Source: Monodelphis domestica (lineage: Eukaryota; Chordata; Mammalia; Didelphimorphia; Didelphidae). From it: DNA of 64,000 nucleotides. Shown here piece by piece: positions 47,840 to 59,167 of the stretch (the stretch's first letter is position 1; the number at the start of each line of letters is the position of its first letter). The stretch is from assembly GCF_027887165.1 (NCBI RefSeq), contig NC_077231.1:194482334-194546333 (forward strand), read 5' to 3'. The notes under the pieces are model-generated. The model made no database searches and was not told the DNA's origin. It saw only the letters and a list, made by a program, of their open reading frames with translations. Made by a program: the position numbers and the translations under genes.

Positions 47840-47930
47840 TTCCCTTCAGAGAGGATATCTTGATTAGGTCTTGAAGGAAGTGAAATATTTATATGGTTAG
47901 AGAAAAGGGGAGTGTATTCCAATCATTCAT
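47840..47930 (-). mobile_element. L2 LINE fragment, antisense
   Basis: 'GATTAGGTCTTGAAGGAAGT' and 'GGGGAGTGTATTCCAATCAT'. Confidence 0.6.
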
Positions 47931-48104
47931 TCACTACAAATGAAAATTATTTATCTAAATAAGATCCGAATACTTGATGTGCTTAGAAATTTCAAGAACT
48001 ATGTCTTTGGGGGGCAAATGAGAAACTATACTAAACTATGACTTGACTGGTGAGAGATGATTTTTCCCATAAAGTAACAAAATATGGAACTGAGCCAGAT
48101 CATC
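47931..48104. other. No feature recognised
   Basis: AT-rich sequence. Confidence 0.35.
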
Positions 48105-48200
48105 ATCATCATCATTTTCTTCTTCCTCTCTTCCTTCTCCTCCTTCTCCTCCTCCCCCCGCCCCTCCTGCTTCTCCTCCTCCTCCACTCCCTCTTCTTTC
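48105..48200. repeat. (CTT/CTC)n low-complexity pyrimidine tract
   Basis: Imperfect TCC/TTC units on the plus strand. Confidence 0.9.
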
Positions 48201-49179
48201 TTCTGGAATGAGGGAGAAGCATTATGTCGAGATAACCAAAATCTTACTATCCATAGCCAAACCTATCCCTAAAGCTTCCCTTTCCAGTAGGTGACCCTGT
48301 CTCTTCTTAGGTTATCACCAATCAAATTCTGTTTGTTTCATCTTCTCTTCATCAAGTACACACCTTTTAGTTGCAAATAGCCTTGCACTGTCAGAGACTT
48401 CCATTGTAGAGAAGAGGAAGAAGAGTTCCTATTTCTTGGGAAAAAAAGCCCCAGGATTGTTTGAAAAAGTGAGTAAATGGAAAACATGCTATTGTAAAGT
48501 GAAATGCTTAGCAGAAGCTTTAGACTTTTTTTTTTTTTGCTATAGTGTTCAAAATGAAAGTCTAGATAATTTGATATCAACAAGCAAAAATTAAACATTG
48601 TCAAGTGGAATGGATCCATTTGTTCGTTAATCTCCCTATCATATTTGTCTCTGCAGACACAGTCATGGATTTTTAAATCTTGGAAGAAAAAAAAAAGACT
48701 CAGCAGGGTACAGGTTCTGAAGGAGTCAAATAAAATGCTTTTGGTTTCTGGGAAATAGGATTGCCCCCCCCCCCCAGATAGCATTATGAGTTTTGCTAAA
48801 AATAAGTCCATTAAAATAGAATCAAAATTGATACTGAGTCTAGTGGTATGTTGCCTAAAATATAAAACAATCCATTTAATGAGATAATTGGAGTTTGGAA
48901 AATATAAAGAGTCCAGTGAGCTATTTTTTTAAAAGCACCTCTATTTGGGCTTATTTTAACAAGCATTATGCCTACCCTGCATTATATAACATGTTTTTTT
49001 AATATGATAAACCAAATATAGATTGTTTAAGGATATTTATAGAAGTAATGAGATTTTATATTTATTCGCATGGTATGTTATTTTTAGAGGCTATGTATGT
49101 ATGTCTTTATTTAGACCCATGAAATGAGAAGACAAAAAATCCCTCTGTAATTCCCACCCCTAGCTATTTCCATTCATGG
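48201..49179. other. Unassigned AT-rich sequence with a 12-C run
   Basis: The C12 homopolymer is at 48764-48775. The 157-codon antisense frame (48338-48811) is rich in homopolymer translation (KKKK, FFFFF, GGGG) and has no domain. Confidence 0.45.
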
Positions 49180-49390
49180 AGACAGTATAGTTTGGGGGAT
49201 AGCTACAAAATTGTCCCTGAAGTGGGAAAGACATGGATTATAATCTCATCTGAGACTGCTAATAGCTGTGTCACCATGGATGAGTCACTTCATCTTTGTG
49301 AGACTTCTTTTCTCTTCTGGAAAGGAGAGATATAAAAGCAGGAGATGTTATATATGTAAAGCACTGTATAAATGTGAATTATTATTGGGC
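49180..49390 (+). mobile_element. Type C SINE
   Basis: 'CTAATAGCTGTGTCACCATG', 'TTCATCTTTGTGAGACTTCT' and 'TGTAAAGCACTGTATAAATG'. Confidence 0.85.
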
Positions 49391-50097
49391 AAAGTAAAGT
49401 CATAAAGTAGTAGCATTGGAATGAATAGACAGAATTCAAGAGCTGGCCTCTCTCTGACTCCAAGCCACCTTACAAACAAGACATCTGCCAAAGTGAAGTG
49501 AAGACTGTCATTCTGTTGGGTATAAAAACTTTCATCTGTGTTTCTTACCCCTTGACTATTTATAGTTTATTTTAAGAATATCAACTGGTTTCTAAATACA
49601 TATGGGGCAGAAAAAAATGACTCATTTTGATCCCCAGGAATATGGTCCACTGTATAACTATTCCCTTGCCAATGGGATGGTCATTAAAGAAATTTGTGCC
49701 AGACACTCCTGAAAAATGTATGTGGCTAGAAGGCATTGCCGGGGAATTGGGGCAGGTGTTTTAATGAATGAGTAATGGGAAACTTTCTGTATCAGTATGG
49801 ATGTGAATTAAAATGGAGCTACTTGAGAAGGTGTTGTTTTCATTGAACCGTCATGGCATCGGGCTTTGGAGAACACTATGTGAGAAAGTTTGTTTAGTGG
49901 CAGCAAGACGACAAATGAAGCCCACTTTTTTAAAGAAGTAGGTCAAGGTATTTATTATTTTTTTCCGAGGCTTCTACAATCCTAATTATAGAATGTCAGT
50001 ATGGTCTAGACCTACCCATGTTTTAATACTTCAAAGGCTCTATGGTCTAATATGCTCCATTAGGGCAGAACAAAACCCCAGCCATGATTTTGCTAAA
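49391..50097. other. No feature recognised
   Basis: Unique-looking sequence. Confidence 0.4.
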
Positions 50098-51295
50098 TCT
50101 TAGAATTTCAGAGTTGAACAGAACTTTGAAAGCCATCTAGTTCAGCCCATTTCTCCAATCTCCAAATCCTCCCTATAATATATTAAATAACTGAAGCTTC
50201 AGCTTTTGTTTGGGGACAGCCAATGAGGGAAAATCATTACTTCTTTAGGTAGCTTATTCCATTTTCAGATTACTCAAATTATCATAAATATTTTTTAAAC
50301 TGACATTAAAACTATATTTGCTTCTTTGAAACTTTCACCCATTGCTCTTAGTTCTATCCTATAGGACCAAACAGCACAAATGGAATCCTTTTTTGTGGAT
50401 AGTTCATGAAATTCTTGAAGTCTACCAACACATTCCTCCTGAGTCTTCTCTTCTCCAAGATGAACATCTTCAATTCTTCTCTCAATCTCAGTGTATTATG
50501 GACTCATGGCCCTTCACTGCACTGAGATCACTGCTGTTCAGGCATTTTAAAATCCTGTCTGATTCTTTGCAATTCCATTTGGAGTTTTCTTAACAAAGAC
50601 ACAGGCTTGGCTTGCCATTTCCTTTTCCAGCTCATTTCTACCTATGAAGAAAATGAGGCAAACAAGGTTAAGTGACTAGCCCAGGGACATACAGCTAGGA
50701 AGTATTTAAGACCAGATTTAAACTCATTCAGTCCTACTGACTTCAGGCCTGGTTCCCTATCCACTGTGCCACCTATCTGCCCCTGGGCTCACTACTGTGG
50801 ATATTTCATCAGCTTCTCAATGCCTTCCTAAACTGTGGTGTCCAAAACGGAAAATAATACTCTGCAGGTTATCTGACAAGGGCAGAGAACAGTGAGACTC
50901 TCACCTCTTTATTCCTGGAAACTCTTCCTCTTTTATTGTACTGCAAGATCACATTACTTTTTAGGGGAATCATATAACACTGTTAATTAATATTAAACTT
51001 GAATTTCACTAAAAGTCAAGTTCTTTTTCAATTAAACTTTTCTCTTTCTACAAATGCCTCCTCTGCCTTATGAAGTCATACTGTATGATTTTTGGTCTTC
51101 TTCTTCTAAATATCCCTTTTAGAAGGACCCATACAATAAACTGGAGGCCTTTTCAAAGGTTTTCTTACATTTTGAAGATATCAGGATTGTACTCAAGCTC
51201 TATATTTCTTAACTTTTTCAAAGCTGTCCCATTTCTTTTTTTGTTGATCATGATTTCCTTGATGATATCCCTTATACCATTTATTGAGTAAAAGT
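50098..51295 (-). mobile_element. CR1/L3-like LINE, about 1 kb, antisense, split by a SINE
   Basis: 'TAGAATTTCAGAGTTGAACA' (3' end), 'CATTGCTCTTAGTTCTATCC', 'GAGTCTTCTCTTCTCCAAGA', then after the SINE 'GGTGTCCAAAACGGAAAATA', 'GACAAGGGCAGAGAACAGTG' and 'AAGATCACATTACTTTTTAG' follow the CR1/L3 3' region backwards. Confidence 0.75.
50524..50784 (-). mobile_element. MAR1-like SINE (type B) nested in CR1/L3
   Basis: 'CATTTGGAGTTTTCTTAACA', 'GGTTAAGTGACTAGCCCAGG' and the head 'CCACTGTGCCACCTATCTGC'. Confidence 0.95.
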
Positions 51296-51319
51296 TATCA
51301 TTGGAAATATGTGATGTCC

Positions 51320-51488
51320 AGTTGTATCAAATTCAAATAGAAATGGTTCTTAAGTGACCCTGTAGGCTGAATATTGACTTAGAAGACCCACACATTAAAC
51401 TTTCCTGTTTACTTAGATTTTTACGGTACTTTCATTTATTTTATTAAGCATTTCTCAAATTTGTTTTAATATGGTTCAGACCCCAATG
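51320..51488 (+). repeat. Unnamed repeat family X, copy 2 (longest)
   Basis: 'GTTGTATCAAATTCAAATAG', 'GTAGGCTGAATATTGACTTA', 'CATTTATTTTATTAAGCATT' and TAATATGGTTCAGACC. The other copies are at 46246 and 52350. Confidence 0.7.
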
Positions 51489-51979
51489 GGCACAAAGATA
51501 ATCGTCCTCTATTCAACAATATCTGTTACAGAGAATGATGAAACAAATCAATTCTATGGAGAGTCTAAGACGATCCTTTTGATCCATTTAATACAGAGCA
51601 TGCCTCATTGCTACGTTCAGGCTCCTGGCACCTGTTTGGGCACATCGCCTATTCATATTCATAGCTCTGAGTTCTCATTTCTACTGAGACATCCTCTGAG
51701 ATCAAAGCCAAATGAAGCTTATGACATATTAATGAACATGTACTTAAAACAAAAGGCAGCCTCTCTAGCAAAGCTTTATGATCTGTTCATTGATGGGAAG
51801 GTCCTCGGATCAGATCATGTTCAGCAAACAACATTTACCTTCTTTGGCATTACAGATGGGAAATAGTGTAGAGATATCGGCTGACTTTTCTCAGTCTAGC
51901 AGCAGGAAATCTTGCCTATGTGAGCTTCTCAGTTGGGAGCCAAGAGGGAACTTAAATTCCCATCGTGGTGTTCTGGCAC
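51489..51979 (+). other. Unique block with a 131-codon frame, possible conserved noncoding DNA
   Basis: The frame 51471-51866 runs out of repeat X into unique sequence and has no recognised domain, so it is probably chance. The unique part looks unlike the decayed repeats around it. Confidence 0.3.
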
Positions 51980-52095
51980 TTTTGACATGACTGGGCTGGA
52001 AGGAACCTCCGACATTGGCGGATCCAAACCTCCTCTCTTAAAGATGTGGAGTCTGAGATGAAGCCACCAACCATTTGTAAACTCGGCAGTGCTAC
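51980..52095 (-). mobile_element. MIR/THER1-like SINE (type D), antisense
   Basis: 'GACTGGGCTGGAAGGAACCT' then 'AAGATGTGGAGTCTGAGATG'. Confidence 0.6.
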
Positions 52096-52349
52096 AAGGG
52101 ACAGATGCTTATGACTATTTCCATATGTGGCTTGTGGGACCACTTTTGTTTCTTGATGATCGCATGGAGACATAAAGCAATAATAAAAAGAGAAACGTTT
52201 TTATGTTTTGCAACAAAAATTGAGAGATAAATACAATTTCAGAGCTCTATGATAGGGTTTAGGACGACCGGGGTTGAAATCTTAGTTCACTTAATATTTT
52301 CATAAGATTATGATAAAGCTAGAAGAAACTTTAGAGGTTATCTAGTCCA

Positions 52350-52500
52350 GTGATGTAAAACTTAAATAGAAACTGGCCACATAAGTAACTTAGAAAGCCA
52401 CAAATTAACATTATCTATGATGTATTATATTTTTATTTATTTTTGTTAAACATTCCTCAAGTACATTTTAATTTCAGACTGCATTTAGGAATTTGAAGGC
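52350..52500 (+). repeat. Unnamed repeat family X, copy 3
   Basis: 'GTGATGTAAAACTTAAATAG', 'AACTTAGAAAGCCACAAATT' and 'TTTGTTAAACATTCCTCAAG'. It lies directly after a MIR-like tail (52300-52349). Confidence 0.7.
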
Positions 52501-52514
52501 CATGGGAATGGGGA

Positions 52515-52652
52515 AAGATCATTGAATTTAGGGTAAAAAAATCCCATCTCTGCCACTTATTATGTGTATGTCTTCAGACAAAACACATCACTTCTTGGAG
52601 TCTCAGTTTCCTCATCTGCAAAATTGGGGGAATCTGTCTAGAATTAGAGGTG
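52515..52652 (+). mobile_element. MIR/THER1-like SINE (type D)
   Basis: 'CCATCTCTGCCACTTATTAT' and 'TCTCAGTTTCCTCATCTGCA'. Confidence 0.85.
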
Positions 52653-52721
52653 TCACATGTATGACCTTAAGTATCAGTTACCTGTCAGTGTCCAAGGCCA
52701 CTGTCAAGACTATGAATTGTA

Positions 52722-52842
52722 GTTCAATCAATTAATCAACAGTTATTTGTTAAGAGATCTCTTTGTGCCAGGTACTGCTAGGTGTGAGGTCTACAAATTC
52801 AAATTCCCCTTTCTCGAAGAGCTTAAATTTTACTTGTAACAA
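52722..52842 (-). mobile_element. L2 LINE 3' end, antisense
   Basis: 'TCAATCAATTAATCAACAGT', 'CTTTGTGCCAGGTACTGCTA' and 'TCGAAGAGCTTAAATTTTAC'. Confidence 0.85.
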
Positions 52843-53424
52843 AAATATGAGTTAACTTAATCGTTACTGAAAACCATTAAAAAGTGAATTGTAAATCACA
52901 CATATATAAACACTCATTATGGCCTATTTACTTAAAATGGAAGGGAAATGGTGGTTTTTCTACTTTGACAATAAGGTTTACAGCAAAATTTCAACAGCTG
53001 ATGAAATAGTAGAGTCATAAAGATCCTTATTAATGAATCAGGGAGAAGCTTTATGTCATCCTTCCTAGCATTCTGTGTTCACAGTGTAGACTGTTTGATG
53101 CTATATCTGGGTTTAATGAAATCAGGCCATTTTCTGTTGCAAGGAACATGGATACTTTAGACGAGCATTGGCTTCTTCATCTGTAAAATGAAGAAGCTAT
53201 TTTCGAAGATCTCTGAAGTCCTGGTAGCACTTTGGTTCTTGTACTCTTAAACTAAGGTCTAAAGATATTGCTAGGAAAAACTTGGCTTTTAGACAAATGA
53301 CCATCTGATATATCCCTATATAGGATTCAAACTAGCAACTTCTTTCTGTTGGAAGAAGAGTTAGAGGCACTGTTTCAATATTCCTCTCTAAGACCAGTGA
53401 AAAGAAAATCATTCTGTGGTTAGA
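52843..53424. other. No feature recognised
   Basis: Unique-looking AT-rich sequence. Confidence 0.4.
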
Positions 53425-54172
53425 TCCACCAATCAATCAACAACTATTTATTGAGCATCTACTATGGGTCATCCATCTACTGCCCTTGGTTATGGGGATA
53501 CAAATACAAAGAATGCAGTTCATTTCTGTTCACAAATAGTTTTTATTTCTAATGGGAGAGACGATAAGTATATTTATGTGTACATATATTTATACACATA
53601 CTCATCAATACACACACATATAAAAGGCAGCTAGGTGGTGTAGCAAGTAAAGCACTGGACCGGGAGTCAATAAGACCTGATTTCAGATCCAAACATAGAT
53701 ACGAGCTGTATGATTGTGGATAAGTCATCTAATTCTGTTTGCCTCAGTTTCCCCATTTGAAAAATGAACTGGAGAAGAATTTCTTTTTCTTTTTTTTCCC
53801 CTCCAAATATATAATTTAACTTTATTCTTCGCAACTTATAGGAATTCATTTTGGGCAATGACATCTGAGGAATTTCCATTTTATGTTAGAGGCTAAAGAA
53901 AGCTACTATAGTTGATTAAGTAAAGGAGGCTCATGGTTAGATCTGGGATTAAGAAAAGTCACTTTGTCATCACAGTATAGGATGGATAGAGTATACAGAA
54001 ACTTGAAGCAGGTGGGCCAATTAGGAGGCTGTTGTATTATCTAGCTGAAAGGTGATGGTAGCCTCAAGTAAAATGGTAATTGTGTGTATGGAGAGAAGGG
54101 GTTAGATGTGAGAGAGGTAATGGAGGCAGAAACAGAGAGATCTGGCAAATGACTGGATACCTGGGGTACCAT
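53425..54172 (-). mobile_element. L2 LINE 3' region, antisense, split by a SINE
   Basis: 53425-53620 is the 3' end (CAATCAATCAACAACTATTT). 53915-54172 is the reverse-transcriptase end (AGGAGGCTGTTGTATTATCT and GAGAAGGGGTTAGATGTGAG). Confidence 0.82.
53622..53785 (+). mobile_element. MAR1-like SINE (type B), tail missing
   Basis: 'AAGGCAGCTAGGTGGTGTAG' to 'TGAACTGGAGAAGAA', where the RTE-like tail would begin but is replaced by a T/C-rich tract. Confidence 0.85.
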
Positions 54173-54758
54173 CTATATCAGAGGGGAAATATTCCCATTC
54201 CAGGAATTTTCCAAAACCAAAGGAAAAAGAAATCTCATGTCCAGATCAAGCAAACAAGTCAATCGACAGAAAACCCATTCTCACCAAATAACAACAAAAA
54301 CCCTGAAACTAGGCAGAAATAAGTAAGTTAAATCTTTTCTTTAGCAAAAGAGGAAATTATCAATATGTTCTCAAGAAAAAAGGAATTGATGTTTCCTTGA
54401 AATGTAGATAGGAAGCAGAATAGGATATTGGTATACAGCTAGGTCTCAAAAATTAGTATGAAAAAATGAATCCCTGCAAGTAGTTGTTTATATTTGAATT
54501 TGCACTATTCAAAGTTATAATTACATAAGATATAGTAAGTGGTTCCAGGTCAATGGAAATAAACTGTACAAATTCAAATAATAAAATCACTTTATATAGA
54601 GTCACTATTTGCACAAACTGGTCTCTAGCTGTAGTTAAATTTTGGAAGATACGAATCATATCTAAACAAAAGACAACATTCTCATGAAAACCGTTCCAGG
54701 ATCTCTTCATTTTTGCAAATAGTTATTAAGCAATTCTATTACAGAAGACTTTTTGTGT
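54173..54758. other. No feature recognised
   Basis: Unique-looking AT-rich sequence. Confidence 0.4.
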
Positions 54759-54915
54759 GTATCATAGACCTCTTCAGTAGTCGGCTAAAACCTATGTACT
54801 CCTTCTTAGAAAACTGTTTTTAAGTACATACAATTCACGGAATTATAAAGGAAAGCAATTATATTGGAATTCAGTTATCTTTTTACATTTCCTTTTTAGA
54901 TCACAGACCCCAGAA
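54759..54915 (+). mobile_element. hAT-like DNA element remnant (family Y, copy 3)
   Basis: 'GTATCATAGACCTCTTCAGT', 'GGAAAGCAATTATATTGGAA' and 'GATCACAGACCCCAG' match copies 1 and 2. Confidence 0.6.
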
Positions 54916-55844
54916 CATTCCACTGTTAGAAGAAGCTGAGGGGAAGCTTCTTGGCTTGGATTCCTTTTTTTTTTTTCATCCTGCTTCTCTGGCTCTCGCT
55001 ATACTGTATTGCATCATCATGTATCTCATGTCTCTCATTAAACCCCTGACCACCCTCCACTGGGTATCTTGAAAGCATCCTATCCAACCAGAGTCTGGAC
55101 TATGTGGGCGTTGAGATCCCTGCAATCAGGCAGCTTGTGACTTGTTTACAAGCTGAATCAGAGCTGGAAACATGGGTTAATCTCAAGAGTGATCTCTGCT
55201 GCTTGCAATTATACATATACCTTGATGGTTGATGACTTCACAGACAGGCATGAGAAAGAAGAGTGAAATATATTTTTGGAAAATATGGTTTGGCATTAAA
55301 ATATGAAAGATTCTAATGATTTGTGTATTACTCAGAAGCTTCATGTTTATCTATTATAATTTTATTAATGAACTCTTCAGCAAGAGTTTAGGAAAGAATT
55401 GAATTTGGTGAGCACCAAATCAATGACATTGGCAATAGTTTTTTTAGCTTTACTCTTTTGCTTGTTTGTTTCTTATACTGTAGATATTTTATGATATGTC
55501 ATTTCCAAACTTTAAGTTCTTTTGTAATGAAAAAATTATTAAGCAAAATTGACTGGCAAAATAACTAAGATATATATCCAACCTTCTATACTCATAGTCC
55601 TTCACCTCTGAATCAGGAGGAAGAAAGATTATTTCAGTATCTGTGATTATTTCGGTATCTGTTCTTTTAGGCCAAGATTAGAAATTTTCTTATATATCTA
55701 AAGTTAGCAAATGATGCATTACTAAAATGGTGATTAATTTTGAATTATATTTTTGTATCTAAGCAAATAATAACTGACTGCTTTTTTTAAAGGTCAAAAC
55801 AACACCAGATTAGGAGAAATGCTAAAGACACTATTTAATTACAG
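54916..55844. other. No gene or repeat recognised
   Basis: Unique-looking AT-rich block of 0.9 kb, a candidate for conservation checks. Confidence 0.4.
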
Positions 55845-56092
55845 TTATTTTTGTTGAGTCATGTCTTACTCTTTATGACCCTACTTGGAATTTCCTTGCC
55901 AAAGATACTAGAGTGGTTTGTCATTTCCTTCTCCAGTTCTTTATACAGATGAGGAAACTGAGGCAAATAGGGTTAATTAACTTGTTCAGGGTCACCCAGC
56001 TAATGTGTGTCTGAAACTAGATGTGAACTCAGGTCCTCTTGACTTCAAAAGGCACTCTATCAACTATGCTGCCCAACTGCCCCTCCCATGCA
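55845..56092 (-). mobile_element. MAR1-like SINE (type B), full length, antisense
   Basis: 'TCTTTATGACCCTACTTGGA', 'TTCATTTCCTTCTCCAGTTC'-like text near 55920 and 'CTATGCTGCCCAACTGCCCC'. Confidence 0.93.
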
Positions 56093-56789
56093 TCTTTTAA
56101 TCACATAAAAGCTTTCTTGCTAAGAGGCAAATAGAATAGTCAATAGGTTTTTGATTCAAGAAAGTTTGAGTTCAGATCATGATTAGCATATATTGGCTGG
56201 GTGACCAGGGCAAGCCTTGGTCTATAGTTTGTAAAGAAAATGATGATCTTTATTAGAATTCCCTCAGCAAGAGATATTTATACTGATGATTTCCCAAGTC
56301 CAGTCCAAAAAAAAAGTTCCTTGATAGATATAACCACAGAGATGATTTTGTTAAAATGTACTCTAATTATTAATATAAAGTCAAGCATGAATCAGGGATC
56401 TGTATGGTTTGTATGATCTATCCAGTCTCCAATGGTACCAAAGAAAATAGAGTACCCAGAATATAAACCAAAGAGTTATTTCCTTCTACAGTTGAGGTTC
56501 CATTGACATTAAATGACATTTTGCCAATTTAATAAAACCCCAGGGTCTCCTCAATGAAATCTATGGGTACTAAAAAAAAGAATGGTCTAACAATCAACAT
56601 AGAAAAATACATGGATGAAAAATATTCTTGGCTTGAACTATGACATGCAGTTGGATGGGATATCCATTTGTTCATTCATTCTGTTCATTTATCTGGGACA
56701 GGCACTGCAGATGGACAGTGTGCTTGGGCCAGATCTGGATAAGAGGATGATAATGTAATTAAGAGAATTCATGAATTTCATAGTACTTT
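56093..56789. other. Mostly unassigned, with a CORE-SINE remnant
   Basis: 56130-56228 has 'AAGTTTGAGTTCAGATCATG' and 'GGCTGGGTGACCAGGGCAAG'. The remainder is unique-looking. Confidence 0.5.
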
Positions 56790-57347
56790 CAATGATCTTT
56801 TAAAAAATATTTATTTACTTTTACCATTTATTTATTTGTTTGTTTATTATTTTAAAAATATTTTTCTGTGTTTACATAATTCATTTTCTTTCCCTCTCCC
56901 CTTTCCTCCCCCATGCTGACTCCAATAAGCACTTCCACTGTGTTATACAGATGTTCTAATTTATACCTATTTCCATATTATTCACTTTTGCAAAAGAGCA
57001 ATCTTTTAAAATTGAAATCTCCAATCATATATTCATATAAAATAAGTCGTTTGTTTTTCTTCTGTGTTTTTACTCTCACAGTCCTTTCTCTCTACGTGGA
57101 TAGTATCCTTTCTCATAAGTCCCTTAGGATTGTCTTGTAGTAGCAAAGTCCATTACGTTGGATTGTTCCACAATGTTTCCCTTTCTGCATACAATATTCT
57201 TTTGGTTCTGCTTGTATCACTCTGCATCAATTCCTGGAGGTTCTTCCAATTCATATAGAAATCCTTCAGTTCATCATTCCTTACAGTACAGTAATATTTC
57301 TTCACCATCATATACCACAATTTGTTCAGTCATTACCCAGTTGATCT
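56790..57347 (-). mobile_element. L1 LINE 3' end, antisense
   Basis: 'TCTTTCCCTCTCCCCTTTCC', 'CACTCTGCATCAATTCCTGG' and 'CATATACCACAATTTGTTCA' match the L1 3' region backwards. Confidence 0.82.
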
Positions 57348-57562
57348 TTTTAAAAAATTTTTTTAAACTCTTTCCTTCTGTCTAAGAATATATACTAAAA
57401 TAATGGTTCCAAGGAAGAATTGCAGCAAGAATTAGGCAATTAGGATTAAATAACTTATCTAGGGTCATAAGCTAGGAAGTATCTGAGGTCACATATGAAC
57501 ACAGGACCTCTTGTCTCCAGGTCTGGCTCTTTGTACACTGAGTCATCTAGTTGACCCTTACT
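57348..57562 (-). mobile_element. Type A SINE abutting L1, antisense
   Basis: 'AACTCTTTCCTTCTGTCTAA', 'AAGTATCTGAGGTCACATAT' and 'GAGTCATCTAGTTGACCC'. Confidence 0.92.
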
Positions 57563-57749
57563 TTCAATGATCTTAAATTTCATCCTGACATAACAATCTG
57601 ATTTTGAAATACAAATATTCAAAATAAAGACATTTGTCCAATGATTTGTATTCATTATGAAACACAACAGCCTCAGAAGAATCAAAATTGATTGTGACCC
57701 AAAGGTCTAAGGAGTAACATTTATAAGAAGTGAATAGCCAGGAAGTACA

Positions 57750-57856
57750 CAATCAGTCAATAAACTTTAAGTGCCAACATGTTCTAAGAGCTAAAAATAC
57801 AAAGATGAAAAAGATGGTTCCTAAAATCAAGTATCTTACATTCTAATGGAGTAAAA
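57750..57856 (-). mobile_element. L2 LINE 3' end, antisense
   Basis: 'AGTCAATAAACTTTAAGTGC' and 'AAGTATCTTACATTCTAATG'. Confidence 0.75.
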
Positions 57857-58559
57857 AAGGAAGCTGAAAAAGGTAGGGGATATGGAAGGAATTTGGTATT
57901 GGGACATGATGGAGAAAATGATGTGCAGATGAGTGCATACAGGTGGGAAATGAAGTGATGGGGGCTTGAGCATCCTCCTTAAATAGAGGCTCTGGGTGGA
58001 GATTAGAAAGAAGGAAAAAAACGGAATTTGGACATTCATATAGGGAGAGTGAGAGATAATGAGTAGATGGACAGTTCAAGTACCACTGGTAACTATGAGA
58101 TTTTAAAAGAACTAATGACAAGCCCTTCATGACATGATTAGATCTTCTCTGGAGGAATTCTGGGATTATAGAGACCAGAATCTCTATAATGAGAACATGA
58201 GGATAACTAGGACCTATACCAAAGTAGGGAGAATGCATGGATCATGGATTTAAACATCTAAGTTTTTTTCAAATGACATCCTTTCCTAAAATGAAGGGAT
58301 AAATGCATATAGTAAGAGTATTACTATACAATTATAGCTTGTACATTTCTCAAAAAGACAAAATGACAAATTAGTAGTGGAGATAAGAGAATTTAGCCAG
58401 GAGATAGATTAGCTATTCATGTGAGATAAATCTGATTAGAAATTTATTGACAGATATGTGTGCCAAACATGAGCTTGGTGAGTCCTGGTTTTTTCCAGAA
58501 CACCTGGCTTTCCCTTTATGCATACCTCTTCTGAGACATAATGATAAAGTAATTGAATA
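57857..58559. other. Unassigned; the first 400 bases may be L2 interior
   Basis: 57857-58240 is purine-rich on the plus strand and continues from an L2 3' end, with 'CCCTTCATGACATGATTAGA' resembling antisense L2 text. Not firm. Confidence 0.35.
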
Positions 58560-58702
58560 ATCATTTATGATTTGAAATGCTCTGTAAATTTATAACTTAT
58601 TTGAGTCTTACAGCAACATTGTGAGGTAGATAGAGTTTTATTCATCCCCACTTTACAGATGAGGAAGTGGAAATTGAGAGGGGTAAGTGACTTGCCTGGG
58701 GT
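58560..58702 (-). mobile_element. Type C SINE 3' part, cut off by the LTR
   Basis: 'ACAGCAACATTGTGAGGTAG' and 'CCACTTTACAGATGAGGAAG' end at 'GACTTGCCTGGGGTC', where LTR text starts. Confidence 0.85.
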
Positions 58703-59167
58703 CTGTAATATTTCTTTCTACCCAGAGATATATATTTTATAAAGTTTATTAGGAAGGGTAGACAATCATTCCTAAGTAACCTGGCCGCATGCTTCCTACC
58801 CTGCCAGTTTCTTCCTTATTCCCCCTCACCTGCCTGCTCTGTTTCTTGTCCTCATGCTTCCCCCATGGTCTTCTCGTCGGTCTCCCCCGGTTCTGCCCCA
58901 AACCATAACTTTTATTGATGTACAGAACTTACACCGGCACCACCCTGGGCAACCTTGGCGCAACTGTGGTATGTCAGAAATGTTTGATAGATAGGTAAAG
59001 TTACTCAGGAAGAGGGAGGGGATGAGCTTCCTTGACACAATTTCCCCTGTGATCCTTTGGGAGACCCATCTCCCCAATGGATCATTTAAATATAACTATC
59101 TTATAACTCTAAATACCTTCTAGCTAAAAGTACATACAATATTGCATTTTTCTAAGAGGGAGTTACA
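58703..59167 (-). mobile_element. Probable ERV LTR, antisense
   Basis: On the minus strand the element ends CCTAATAAACTTTATAAAAT...AATATTACA, a polyadenylation signal close to a CA terminus, as in an LTR R-U5 end. It starts abruptly in the middle of a SINE. The far end (GAGTTACA) is a guess that gives TGTAA...TTACA ends. No viral gene is recognisable beside it. Confidence 0.55.

Noticed and set aside
48338..48811. 157-codon minus-strand frame
   Set aside because: Contains homopolymer translations (poly-Lys, poly-Phe, poly-Gly) and no domain. Most likely a chance run through low-complexity DNA.
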